A stretch of 64,000 nucleotides of DNA from Gonapodya sp. JEL0774 (lineage: Eukaryota; Monoblepharomycota; Monoblepharidomycetes; Monoblepharidales; Gonapodyaceae), in contig JADIIX010000004.1 in the NCBI GenBank assembly GCA_027604505.1, forward strand, positions 124,001 to 188,000, written 5' to 3'. Positions 1 to 12,365 of this stretch are shown here, piece after piece. The translations under genes were made by a program, and so were the position numbers. Within the stretch, counting starts at the first letter, position 1, and every line of letters starts with the position of its first letter. Below the pieces are notes generated by a model that worked only from the letters and a program-made list of their open reading frames with translations, searched no databases and had not been told where the DNA came from.

Positions 1-40
1 GGCCACGCTGTACTGCACAAGTGCAACACAATCTGCTCAC

Positions 41-681
41 CTCAAGAAGGTTGTCGACGCCCAGCCCGTGCTGCCGGCTGAGGAAACCCCATCCTCCACC
101 GACGGTCCATCCGCCCACACCCGTATCGTAATTCGTTCCCGCGACGGCCGCGAGGTTGTACCGGCCAGTGGCCTACTCGTCATTGTCCACACAGTGCAAC
201 AGGGGGGAGACACATCGAGCAGCTTCAGCAGCTCTTTACTAGCGGCGCGGCGCAGGACAAGCGACACACCTTGTCCAAATCGTCCAGTCGAGCCCCGCCT
301 TGCACGTGAACAACGTTTTGCGCCGGTAGGGGGATCACGGCCCTCATGTTCTGCAGGGATAGGGTCACGCGATCGTTCTTACTGCTGTGAACAGTGTGGC
401 GACCTGTCCAAAATGTATTGCGCGTTGGGTTCAAGTACTCTGACGACCCACAGACGCCGATTCTCACCACACGCCACCGTCAATTCGATCCCGTGCTTTC
501 TTGCCCATTTAATAGACTGGGATACGTCCTCCGAATTACTGGGTATCACAATAGCACTGGGGAACGGGTTTATCGCCATATTGAACGTCGGCCTTCGGAG
601 CAGCTCATAGTCAGGATGGGACTTGAGTACGACGCGGCCGCCGATGCTGTCCTGGAGCTGGGTGAAGAGCGACAGGGGCAT
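41..681 (-). CDS. FAD-linked oxidase, PCMH/berberine-bridge type (3' part outside window)
   Basis: Three exons are readable on the minus strand: 681-468, 403-270 and 172-41. They join in frame (phases 1 and 0), and the last ends at a GT donor, so the gene continues off the left edge. The visible part is the N-terminal FAD-binding (PCMH) domain: an ACGGRHTVHSS-like stretch that matches the GGHS region, a LSLQNMRAV strand, a VQGGARLDDL segment, then GVGGWTVGGGWGFLSRQHG and VDNLLE. These are hallmarks of fungal FAD oxidases that hold FAD and often oxidise sugars, amino acids or alkaloid-like substrates. I infer an oxidoreductase, but the substrate cannot be read because the substrate domain lies outside. 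The ATG at 681 is the last in-frame start before the conserved region. The gene is divergent from sulfite oxidase. Confidence 0.8.
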
Positions 682-1315
682 TGAAGAGACTCCCTTTCCC
701 AACAACTTGACGGGTAAGCTGTTGAGGGCGGCGCAGGCGAGGGTGAGCTGTGAACGATGGAGTGAATTCACATCAGTAAGGGACCAGCCCACGTTTTCTG
801 GGGCTCCTGTCTCAATGCATTCATTTCCAAGTGCAGTGCAAGTGCAGTGTCTCTCGTGGAATGAGAAGGGTTTATGGACCGCTCAATGGATCGGACGGGC
901 TGTGCCGATCGATATATTCGATATATATTATCACACGGACCCCGTTTACTAGAACTGAGCGATGCTTCGCCACAACCCAATTGAGAATTCTGGGGTGGCT
1001 CTCTGGGGTAGTCGGGGGTAGTGTCAATTTTTCATTTTGACAGTGTCAATCAATAATGTTTTGAGCACAGGTTGTGGCCGCGAATCCCGTAATATGCTTC
1101 TTCGCCAGATTAGCTGAGCAGTTCTTGTGTCAAAATGATCTTGTATTCTGCGTTTCTTGCGTGGAACCGAGGTTGAGTGCGGATATCAAGGGGTGGAGCA
1201 AGCGGACGGACCATGGATGATGTGCTCCCGTGCCCCCCTGCCAACCAGACCCAGAATTCTCTTGTCGGTTTCAACTTCGATTTGTGAAATGAATGGCCCA
1301 ATTCGAGCACGACTG
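682..1315. other. divergent intergenic region, FAD oxidase / sulfite oxidase
   Basis: About 630 bases separate the two divergent starts and probably hold both promoters. Open frames here show no family signal. If sulfite oxidase starts at the ATG at 1289 instead, the region is 27 bases shorter. Confidence 0.4.
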
Positions 1316-3660
1316 ATGCATTTCACAGGCTATGGCTCGCTGAACGGGATTGCGCGGTCCGCCCGAGTGTCTCCGGTCAACTTACATCGGGGGGGTGGGA
1401 ACTCCCAACTTGGTTCGACGAATCCTATTGGAGTAAGATGTACTCGACCCATGTACTATGGAGATTCTGCGGCACATCAGAAGCACAAGCGAGGTCAAGG
1501 AAGCATGCAGATAATGTCGCTTGCTGCCGGCGTCGCTTCGGCTCTTTGTCTACTTCTCGGTTCCGTGAGGCAAATTGAGTCGAAATCAGCCGATAAGGGA
1601 ACTGGTCAAGTTGAGAAGCCAGTTGCTGGGGAGTTTCGGGCAGGTGAGCTTGTAAGAGCATTGTACAAGCTTTTATACTGGGTCATGCCACCATGAGCCA
1701 TCACTCGTACTTTTGTGAGAGCTCCATTGGCTCGTTTGTTTCAATTATTGTTCAACTTCCACCACGAACCTTTGGCACAGACCTTCCCACCCTCACCAAG
1801 CCCGAAATCTCCATTCACAACAGATTGCCCCCGGATGGCCCCGGTGTTTGGGTGACATACCGCCGTGGAGTTTATGACGTGACGCGTTTCGTGGAGAACC
1901 ATCCGGGTGGGGAAAGGATTTTAATGGCGGCGGGTGGGCCGGTGGACCCGTTTTGGGGCATTTACCGAAACCATGCAGCAGAACATGTTTGGGAGATTTT
2001 AGAGTCACACAGGATTGGTAACCTGGAAGAGGGTGCCCGGTGGGACGTTGACTTATCCAAAGTTGGTGACCCCTTTGCGCTCGATCCCATCAGAGGGCCG
2101 GATCTCATCATGCTTAACACGAGACCGTGTAATGCAGGTTAGTAGTGGTGGCAATCCCAGTTTTTCTATTTTGTGTGACTCGGTGACTCTTCACATCAGA
2201 ATCCCCACCTTCCACCCTTGCGGACGACTTCCTTACGCCCATCGACCTCCATTATGTCCGCAACCATTTCGGTGTCCCTCTGGAGCCTCAAAGGCCAAAT
2301 CTTACGGTCGAGATTGAAGGGGGGAAGTCGATCGAAGTGGACATAGAGGAACTAAAGAAAATGTCGAAGGTGGGTCAGAGGGAGTTGCCAATGCGACGTT
2401 CAGTACACTAGGAAAACCCGAAACTGACGCCAACTTGGCGCCTAGAGTAGAAGTCGGTTCTGGCGGTTGTTCAGTGCGCTGGAAATCGCCGTAAAGACAT
2501 GGTGAGGAGTAGAGATCGACTTGCAGATAAATCACACCTCAACAGGGACCAATTTCTGGACCTAGCACAATTTCCGTCCCGTACAAGGGATACTCTGGGG
2601 ATCTGGCGCTATATCCTGCGGTCTCTACACAGGTGTATTGCTTCGAGATCTGCTCGAACGGATCGGTGTTACTTCGGAACGAGGCGGGTTCGCTCATGTC
2701 CAGGTGCAGTGGTGAACCATTTTGATCTAACTGTCATTCACTTCTGAGCAACTCTCTTTACGCATTGCCATAATGCTCTCTCATACAGTTTGAAGCACTC
2801 GACGGATACGGTGCCTCGATTCCCCTTTCGAAAGCCCTCGACCCTGTGGGGGATGTGGTGGTAGCGTACGAGCTCAACGGCGAACCAATCACACGGGATC
2901 ATGGCTGCCCGCTGAGGGTCGTCGTGCCTGGACACGTGGCTGCTCGGAGTGTCAAATTCTTGAAGAAGGTCATTGTTTCAAAGGATGAGAGTCAAGCACA
3001 GGTGAGAGGACAAGATGAAATTGCGTGAAAGGTACCTGACTAAACTGAGAGTCAATACTCGTATGGCGTTGTGGCAGTGGCAACGACGAGACTATAAAGT
3101 GAGTTTGAACCCTTCACGTTGCGTAACTGATCCGAACTTCAAAGTAGTGCTCCTCGTGCAAGCTTTTCCCACCACACGTTACCCCCGATACAGCTGATTA
3201 CTCCTCTGTACCAGCCATCCAGACTATGCCGGTCAATTCCGCCATTGGTAGCCCGGAGCGAGGTGATGTCTGCCATGTTGCCAAGCAGTCGGTCCCAATC
3301 AAAGGTTGGGCTTGGTCTGGAGACGGTCATGTCATAACGTCTGTGGAAGTGTCTCGAGATGGTGGGGATACGTGGACGCGTGCGCGTCTTAACAATGGCC
3401 GAGAATGGGTAGAGCGTAGCTTTGCCGATCCAAGCACCAAACAGGATATGTTGCGGAGCATAGACCGCGGTTGGGCATGGACTAAGTGGGAGGCAGAGTT
3501 GGTTTTACTAAAATCTGATGTAGGAAAAGAGCTGACGATAATGTGCCGGGCACGAGACTCAGTGGGTGGAGAGCAACCGAGAACAATGGATCCAGTGTAC
3601 AATTTCAGGGGATTCAACGGAAACGCGTATCATACGGTGACTGTGAAGGTGGAGGCGTGA
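1316..3660 (+). CDS. SUOX: sulfite oxidase (cytochrome b5 + molybdopterin domains)
   Basis: Eight exons: 1316-1643, 1781-2137, 2200-2369, 2451-2501, 2566-2703, 2789-3001, 3078-3098 and 3148-3660, about 596 aa. The order is an Arg-rich N-terminus with a hydrophobic stretch (mitochondrial intermembrane-space type), a cytochrome b5 domain with the haem motif HPGGE, then the Mo-cofactor domain with VVQCAGNRR, whose Cys (about residue 294) is the expected molybdenum ligand. After this come GSGAIS, the ITRDHG segment, a WQRRDYK exon and the C-terminal Mo-co dimerisation domain ending near [12 protein letters not shown]. It oxidises sulfite to sulfate and passes electrons through b5 haem to cytochrome c. 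Exon 7 is only 21 bases. The start is uncertain: ATG 1289 or 1316 both precede the presequence. The full animal-type layout argues against a nitrate reductase. Confidence 0.93.
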
Positions 3661-3769
3661 AATGCACGCAATGTAAACATAGGTTGGGTATTGTGAGCAA
3701 TCTTAAATTAGCGGTTCGCAACTTTCTCCTGGCATGGATATGTATGGCTGGCCGCAAATACAGTGCTGA

Positions 3770-5351
<1,582 letters not shown>

Positions 5352-5677
5352 AGTGGGGTGTCTCGAGCAAAGTTCAAAAGTGAGTCACGTGATCAGCCGA
5401 AACAGTAGAACGTTGAACACAGCAATAAAGATATCAATTCATCTCTGCTGATTACTTTTCACAGAAGTAAACTTTCGGAACGTTAACCCCAAGGCTACTG
5501 GTTTGTTCCCCTGTCCTTCGGGAAACGGGGAGAACATCCAAATTTGCAGTTCTATTGTGAGTTACTATGTTACCAAAGATCAAAGTTCTAATTACAATGC
5601 CAGAGAGACACTATAGAGGAAGTTACCATTTCATCTGATTTATAATCCTTTGCCAGTAAAACAGACTCACCCCTTTC
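5352..5677. other. intergenic, LYS12 promoter side
   Basis: About 326 bases lie between the LYS12 start and the end of desaturase copy 1, AT-richer than the flanking exons. I see no gene or RNA in it. It probably contains the LYS12 promoter and the desaturase 3' end. Confidence 0.35.
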
Positions 5678-7536
5678 TCATTCCACCTTTTCTGCAACAT
5701 TCACTTTCGTTCCACCTATTCGGCCCCAAACAAATCCCTGGAAGCGACGGACGATCAGTCAACAAGCACCCAAAAGAAGCAACAAAAAAAGTAAAGGAAA
5801 GGATTCGATTTTCAACTCACTGCTTGTGCCACGATTTCCGAAACAGCCTGGAAGTTCCTGAATGTCCTGAGGTTACCATCCACGAACGACTGGGATTCGA
5901 GCTTGAGTCCGTGTTTCGCTGCTAGTGCAGCTGCATAAGGTCGTACTTTACGGAGCTTGTTGCGAGCAAGGCGGGGAAACAGGTGGTGTTCAAGTTGGAA
6001 CTGAAGACCTCCGTGAAACCAGTCCATCCATTCTGGGCACTGAGAGACAAAACAAGTGCACCATCCAATGTTAGGTCTCGCAGGAAAGATGAACCTCGAC
6101 CTTCATGGCCAAAATCACCTCAACGTCCAGTGTTGTCCGGAATGCCTTGGTCGCCCAGTCCTCGTTCTCCGGCGCATCTGCGGTAGACATTGAGTAGTGG
6201 CTTACAGTAATTTGAAGGTGCAAGATCATGGTAAGAGCGTGGGACATTAAGATGTAGACCAGGATGCCGGACCACGAGTGGAAGTGTGAGAGCAGGTAAG
6301 TTTGCCACGACAAGAAGACCAGCATCATGGAAATTTCCCAGAAGCGGTGCGGAGCCCACGAAGAAGCTAGGTACTTGATCGATTGTATGTAGAGGAAGAA
6401 TCGTGCGAAACTGATCCGGGGGAGAGAATCAATTTAACCCGCGTTACAGTCATGGAAAGCGGCAGTCAAGGTTACCAGAGGATAGGCCAGTAGGAGTAGT
6501 GCTGCACCGACACCATCAAGTGGGCAAATTTGTCGTTGGGGAAATCCCTGAAAGTCACCGTGACTTAGTAATGACAATCTTCACTACGACCAAGTCAGAT
6601 CCTCACCAGGTAACGTCGTAATAGGACGAGTACAGTTTGGAAAGAATTCTCGTTGTGACAGCAAAAAAGGGAAGATGTTGGATGTCCGAGTCGTGCTCTG
6701 GTGAGTTGGTCACAATGTGGTGGACATTGTGACTGCTCTTCCACCATCCGATGCTGAATCCCAGTAGCGCGTTCCCAACGGATGTGCCAATAAAATAGTC
6801 CCACTTCTGCTTACGGAATACAGAGTTGTGTCCGATATCGTGACCCACGAAGGCCACTTGTTGCCACATAAACGCGGTTGCGACAGCACACCCCATGTAA
6901 GTGATTATGTGGCGAGGTGCAAAGATCCCCGTGTAAACAATGATTGAGATGCATATTAAGTACTTGAAGATTTCGCGGAGATAGAATGAGTAGTCCGTCT
7001 CGAAATAGCCCAGGGCGGTGAGTTTCTTGTGGAGCTCCCGAAAGTCCTTGGAGATTTCAGACTCTGATACAAGCACACCATAACCAACGGAGCCACCTGC
7101 TTTTTCCACACGTGTGAGGGAAGCAGAATGATTGAAAACTGGTGCGTGTTGCCGAATTTCGTCCTCATTTGATTGGTCCGATTCGATTCCACTGTCGATC
7201 TCATCATCAATGAGCTTTCCGGCAAAGTAGTAGGGCAGACGTTTCACAATGACTTCTTCTGGATGATATGCGATCATGACATCCGTCGCGTTCTTTCCTG
7301 CGTGCGTTGGCAAAGGGTCATGGTCGGCGCACTGTGAGCCCGCGTCAGTTCCACTACAAAACAAGGGTCTCACCTTTTAGATGTTCAATAACGAGTGGGC
7401 CACCAGGGTGAACCTTTCTGAACGCTGTGAGATTGTAGACCCCTCCTTCGAAGACAATCAAGCATTCTCCCGAAGCGTTTCTCTTCCGGAACTCAGATAG
7501 GGTCACGACTTTCGTGACTGTTTCGCGACTGGCCAT
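5678..7536 (-). CDS. front-end desaturase with cytochrome b5 domain, copy 1 (probable sphingolipid delta-8 type)
   Basis: Six exons, 7536-7374, 7297-6607, 6547-6476, 6410-6119, 6039-5821 and 5737-5678, encode 498 aa. The N-terminal cytochrome b5 domain (haem motif HPGGP) precedes a membrane desaturase with three His boxes: HDIGHN, HNVHH and the front-end signature QLEHH. The stretch WWKSSHNVHHIVTNSPEHD and QHLPFFAV resembles fungal sphingolipid delta-8 desaturases more than acyl delta-5/6 enzymes, but regiospecificity cannot be settled by eye. It should sit in the ER and use b5-delivered electrons to insert a double bond. The start ATGGCTTCTCGT-type codon matches the start of copy 2. A short last exon (19 codons plus stop) would be missed by a simple frame, because a stop follows the donor in the intron. 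Confidence 0.9.
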
Positions 7537-8594
7537 CGACATTGACTTTGTTAGCGGTTGGATTGTCTCACAATGATTGGAATACCGGAAACCTGGGCGG
7601 GAGTGAATTAATGTGCTGGGCAACTCCAAAATTGGAAGATCAGGGTGGAGTTTAATTTTGTGGCTGAGGAAGTTGGACCATGTTTGAGACCCTCAGCGCC
7701 TCTGCATGAGCTGTATTCTGCCGCCCATCGTGATTGTGTATTCAACAGTAGCAAGCACTTAGATTCCTTTGCTAAAGCTTGCCCAATTGGCAACATACAT
7801 TTCGGTGGGAACGCTTACTGAACTACGTAATTCTTCGAAAGACAAGATGAACTTTTCATTCAGATGGTGCTCGAAGTTAATTTATCCATATATAAGTGAA
7901 TAATGGAGTTTGGAGAGATCCGTTGTCTCGTTTTGTGACTGTAGTGTACCACTCCTGTCCTGTCGGATTTCTCAGGGTACCAAAATCCCGGGACGCTGCC
8001 ACGTGCGGAGACTGACATCGGCTAAAAAGCCAACCGTTGACCGGGACCCCATCTCCCAGCGGGCAACAAAGATTGGTTCACAATAGACGAGGAAATTGAA
8101 AATCATGGTATCTAGTATGCGCTTGTCAGTTTGGACGCACGTGGTAATGCAATGTCAGGAGGCGGAACAGTGATATTCCCCGCCCCCCAAAAAAAGCGCT
8201 GAAAACAGAAAGATATGAAGGTAAACGAAGCGAAAATTTGAGATTTGATCATGTGGATGAGAGGGAATAGCAGAATTGTAAAGGCGAATAGTCCGGAGTC
8301 TTGCACCGTGCACGACCGCAGGTGAGAGGATGAGATGGCAAACTGCACTTTAGAAAACGCATGTATACAGTTTGGCCAAAGTGGATCATGCTTAAGAACA
8401 TACAGAAAAGTACACACATATTTTAAGCACATTTTGGACTGTTGATTACTTTTGAGCTCCACTGAGTCGTTCCTCCCTCGTTTAGGTCGGAATGTCCGAA
8501 ATACATATCAAGCACCAAAATAAATTGCACATCGTTGTCTAAGTTGCGAAGTCTAAGTCGTGTCCCAATTAGAGAGATACAGATGGGTGCCTCG
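7537..8594. other. intergenic spacer between desaturase copies
   Basis: About 1.06 kb between the start of copy 1 and the end of copy 2. I saw no conserved motif or spliced frame. A 116-codon minus frame at 8112-8462 has no recognisable composition and no paralog. The region likely holds the promoter of copy 1. Confidence 0.35.
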
Positions 8595-10429
8595 TTATTC
8601 CATCTTCCGAGCCATGTCCACTTTCACTCCTCCAACTCGACCCCAAGCAAATCCCTTGATCCGTGCGTGGATGGTGGATGTGAATAGTTACGTCAAGTCA
8701 AGTTCACAGCAAATGGCTTCCAAGAGAAACTCACAACCTGATCTGCGATATCTTTGAAGTGCCAGTAGAGCATCCTATTACCTTCCGTAAATGTCTGTGC
8801 ATTAAGGGGAAGCCCGTGGCGCGCCGCAAAATCTGCAGCGTACGGCCGAACTTTGCGAAGCTTGTGCCGTGCAATGCGAGGGAAGAGGTGGTGTTCAGCT
8901 TGGAATTGAAGGCCGCCGTGGAACCAATCCAGCCACTCGGGGCACTATACACGCGACACAGTATTCCATGGGATTTAGCATCTTATCAGAGCCGACGAGC
9001 GACCCCACACTGCGGGCTCACCTCCACATCTAGGGTCGTTCGGAATGCCTTCGTCGCCCAGTCCTCTGACTCTGGTGGATCCGCCGTCGGCATTGAAAAG
9101 TGACTCAAAGTGATTTGTAGATGTAGTATCATGGTGATTGCGTGTGACATAAACACGTACAGAGCCACTCCTTGCCACGAGTGGAAGTGCGAGACCAGGA
9201 AGACTTGCCACGTCACAAATAAAATAATGGTGGCGACCTCCCAAAGCCGGTAAGGGCACCACGGGGACATGAAGTACTTCACCGATTGAACGTACAAAAA
9301 GAACCGAGCAAAGCTTCCACGCGTAGAACGTGTTTCAGTCGCGAAAAGAGACAAACGGATGATAAAATGCTCACCAGAGGATAGGATAGTAAGTGTAATG
9401 TTGAATGGATACCAGTGCCTTGGCAAACGTGTCGCTTGGGAAGTCCCTGGAATTGCAGACGGTGACGGTCAGACAACGAAACTATGTGTTGCCGCTCGGG
9501 GAAACGGCTCACTAACCAGGTGACTCCATGATAGGACGAATAAAGCTTGGAAAGAAGCCGCGTGGACACCGCAAAGAACGGGAGATGCTGAATATCCGGG
9601 TCGTGCTCCGGTGAGTTGGTAACGATGTGATGTACGTTGTGACTATGCTTCCACCAGCCGATGCTAATGCCCAGAATCGCGTTCCCAAACGTCGATCCAA
9701 CAAAGTAATCAAGTTTGGCATTGTGAAAAACGGCATTGTGGCCAATATCGTGACCCACGAAAGCCATTTGCTGCCACATAAATCCAGTTGCCACAGCACA
9801 GACAACGTAGGAGAGGAGATGACGCGGGGCAAAGAACCCAGTATACACTATGATGCATATGCAAATGAGGTATTTGATGACTTCTCGCACATAGAAAGAG
9901 TACTCGGTCTCGAAGAATCCAAGTTCTGTGAGTGTTCTGTGCAGCCTCCGGAAGTCCTTTGAGACCTCTGAATCAGAAACGAGTGCACCATATCCAACAG
10001 CTCCTCCTGCTTTTTGAATGCGATTGAGAAGCATCGAGGGATTTGGCTCTCCGTCGTTGGACTGGTCTGACTCGATTCCACTGTCAATTTCGTCCTCTAC
10101 CAGCTTCCCGACAAAATAGCGAGGCAAGCGCTTCTCAATAACCTCGTCTGGGTGATACGCAATCATTACATCTGTGGCATTTTTGCCTGTATTCGATGCC
10201 GTGGATACCCAGGAGTTCTCGTTAGAAATCTTCCATGACAGCTCGCAAACAGTCCCCACGACCTACCATTCAAATGCTCCAGGACAAGGGGTCCACCGGG
10301 GTGAATTTTCTTAAACGCAGTGAGGTTGTAGACGCCCCCATCGAAGACAATCAAGCAGTCTCCCGACGCAGTTCTCTTGCGAAACTCAGACATTGTCACT
10401 CCTTTAGTACCAGTTTCGCGGGTCGCCAT
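8595..10429 (-). CDS. front-end desaturase with cytochrome b5 domain, copy 2
   Basis: Six exons, 10429-10267, 10186-9517, 9446-9375, 9313-9022, 8944-8738 and 8654-8595, encode 487 aa. The layout equals copy 1: b5 domain with HPGGP, then HDIGHN, HNVHH with PEHDPDIQHLPFFAVS, and a last His box FQAEHH (Q-x-x-H-H). Exons 1, 3, 4 and 6 have the same lengths as in copy 1 (163, 72, 292 and 60 bases), so the pair arose by tandem duplication. Exon 2 is 21 bases shorter, in the linker after the b5 domain. The final short exon ends GFAWGRVGGVKV like its sister. Both copies keep all ligands, so both look functional and may differ in substrate or expression. The acceptor of exon 4 ends in AAG. Confidence 0.9.
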
Positions 10430-10603
10430 CGTTGCTGACTTGGAGTTAATGCAAGAATCTTCCCAGAGTGCACGAATGTTTTCGAATTCAAAATGGGTCA
10501 CTAAGCTCCCTGCAATGGGTTTTGCGGAATGAGTGAGGAACCGGGGTGAGGCTCTACTGAGCGTGACACACTTGTACTGGCCGACAGAACCTGGTGATCA
10601 GAG

Positions 10604-12169
10604 ATGTTCCGAACATTCCGTTTCGGGCGTGCTCTTGCAATTCTTATCTCTTCCTTCTTTGCTTTATCGTTGGTCGTTCCCCGGACTGATGTTCAAGCTC
10701 CATTGCAATCGCGTGTATTGCAGGGGACAGGACGTGAATCACCACGAATGAAGCGCGGCGCGAACATTGACACTAAATTTACTAGACGGGCCGTTCTATT
10801 CAGTGACAATGCTAACAGCACGGCGATCGACTATGTAACGATTCCTCGTGCAGTGGACATTCGAGGAACCACAAGGGACAGCGATATATGCATTTTCACA
10901 CAACTGTCCATCGATCGGGTGGATCGTCTCGAAGAGCTCGCCGCATCATGGAAAGGATCAATATCAGTATCTCTTTACGTCGAGGATGTTCCTGACATTG
11001 TGGTATTGCGGGGGATGCTGCGGGATATTCAACACAAGATGCAACGCCTGTCAACAGGATCCCTGGTTGTAACGGCAGTTCTAGGGCCATTGTTCAGTGC
11101 TGATCCAAATACGGCATGTCGTGGCGTTCTATTTGTTAGACGGACGAAAACCACCGTGCTGACACGAATTGCTGTTCCCCCACAGACCTACCATCCCTAT
11201 GACTTGCTGTACCCGATAAACGTGCTCCGCAACTTGGCCCTCAAAGAATGCGACACAGATTTTGTATTCTCGTTGGATGTAGATTTTACGCCGTCTGCAG
11301 GACTTGCTGAGCGTCTCACAGATGTTGCTACTCGAAAATGGATGCGTACCGTTTCTCAGGTATCAGTGTTTCTCTTGTCGCACAACTCTCTGGCGTCTAA
11401 ACGGTCAAATTTGGGCTCAGGAAAATAAGGCAGTGTTTGTTGTTCCTGCATTTGAGCTCACAGTTGACATGGCCGGTCAACGAGATCTGTCACTGCATCA
11501 TTTCTCAGAGCTCTGCGAGTCAGGCTTTCTCGTTCCTTTCCATTCGAGTACGTTGGACATCGTCGCTAATACCAGAGGTGCCCAAAACCGTTCAATGTCA
11601 TTCATTCTATTTGTGACCAGGACAACTACTTGCACCTGCAGACCGTGATCCAATAAAGGTACAACAGTGGTGTCGCGGGGAAATTCCCGAGTATCACGTT
11701 AGAGTCACCGAGACTCATGTGAGATTCATACTGTGAGGTCGTTGCTAAGGGACACGATCTCAATCATTATTCAATGCAACCAACCCAGGCACTTACCAAT
11801 TACCCGCGCTGGTTATCGAATCCAAGCAAGCGCTTTGTGATCCCCTTCAACCCCGCCCGTCCAACTCGAAAATACGAACCGTACTTTGTAGCCCGACGAG
11901 ACCAACTTCCACCATTTGACGAAAGATTCCGCGGTTATTCGTTCAACAAAAGGGTTCACAGCGTGGAACTTCAGTACCTCAGGTTTCAGTTTTGGGTCAT
12001 TCCGGAGGGATTCGTTGTGCACAAGAGGCACAAAACTTCGAACTCAAAGAAAGCACTCAAGGGCAAGGTGAGACAGGAGGTGGGGAGACTTTACAATCAA
12101 GCGCTTGCCGAATTGCGGAGAAAGTACGGATCAGAGAGCGAGGATCACACGTCCGCCGAAGCATTATGA
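10604..12169 (+). CDS. GT49 (LARGE/B4GAT1-like) glycosyltransferase
   Basis: Four exons, 10604-11359, 11421-11547, 11621-11718 and 11789-12169, encode 453 aa. The N-terminus is a type II signal anchor (FGRALAILISSFFALSLVV), so the enzyme should face the Golgi or ER lumen. The catalytic part shows LLYPINVLRNLAL, then FVFSLDVDFTPS with the metal-binding DVD, and near the C-terminus YFVARRDQLPPFDERFRGY followed by FNK and a PEGFVVHKRH stretch. This order is that of family GT49, which in animals adds glucuronic acid in matriglycan synthesis. In a fungus the acceptor is unknown. It has one catalytic domain, like B4GAT1, and not the two of LARGE. Phases of all exons agree. The gene is convergent with COG4. 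Confidence 0.82.
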
Positions 12170-12365
12170 CAATGAAACGAAGGCTCTGCGCAGCCATTGA
12201 CCGTTTGAAATGAAACGGATGATTACCGCCGTTGCAAACGAAACAAATTTAGACGCCTGCCCTTGCGAATCATGTTGATTAAATTATTGCAATGTATACG
12301 CATATGTACTCGGGTATTCGCAAATTGTCAAAAACAGCACTATATTCAGCACGAGTAGAATCTTA

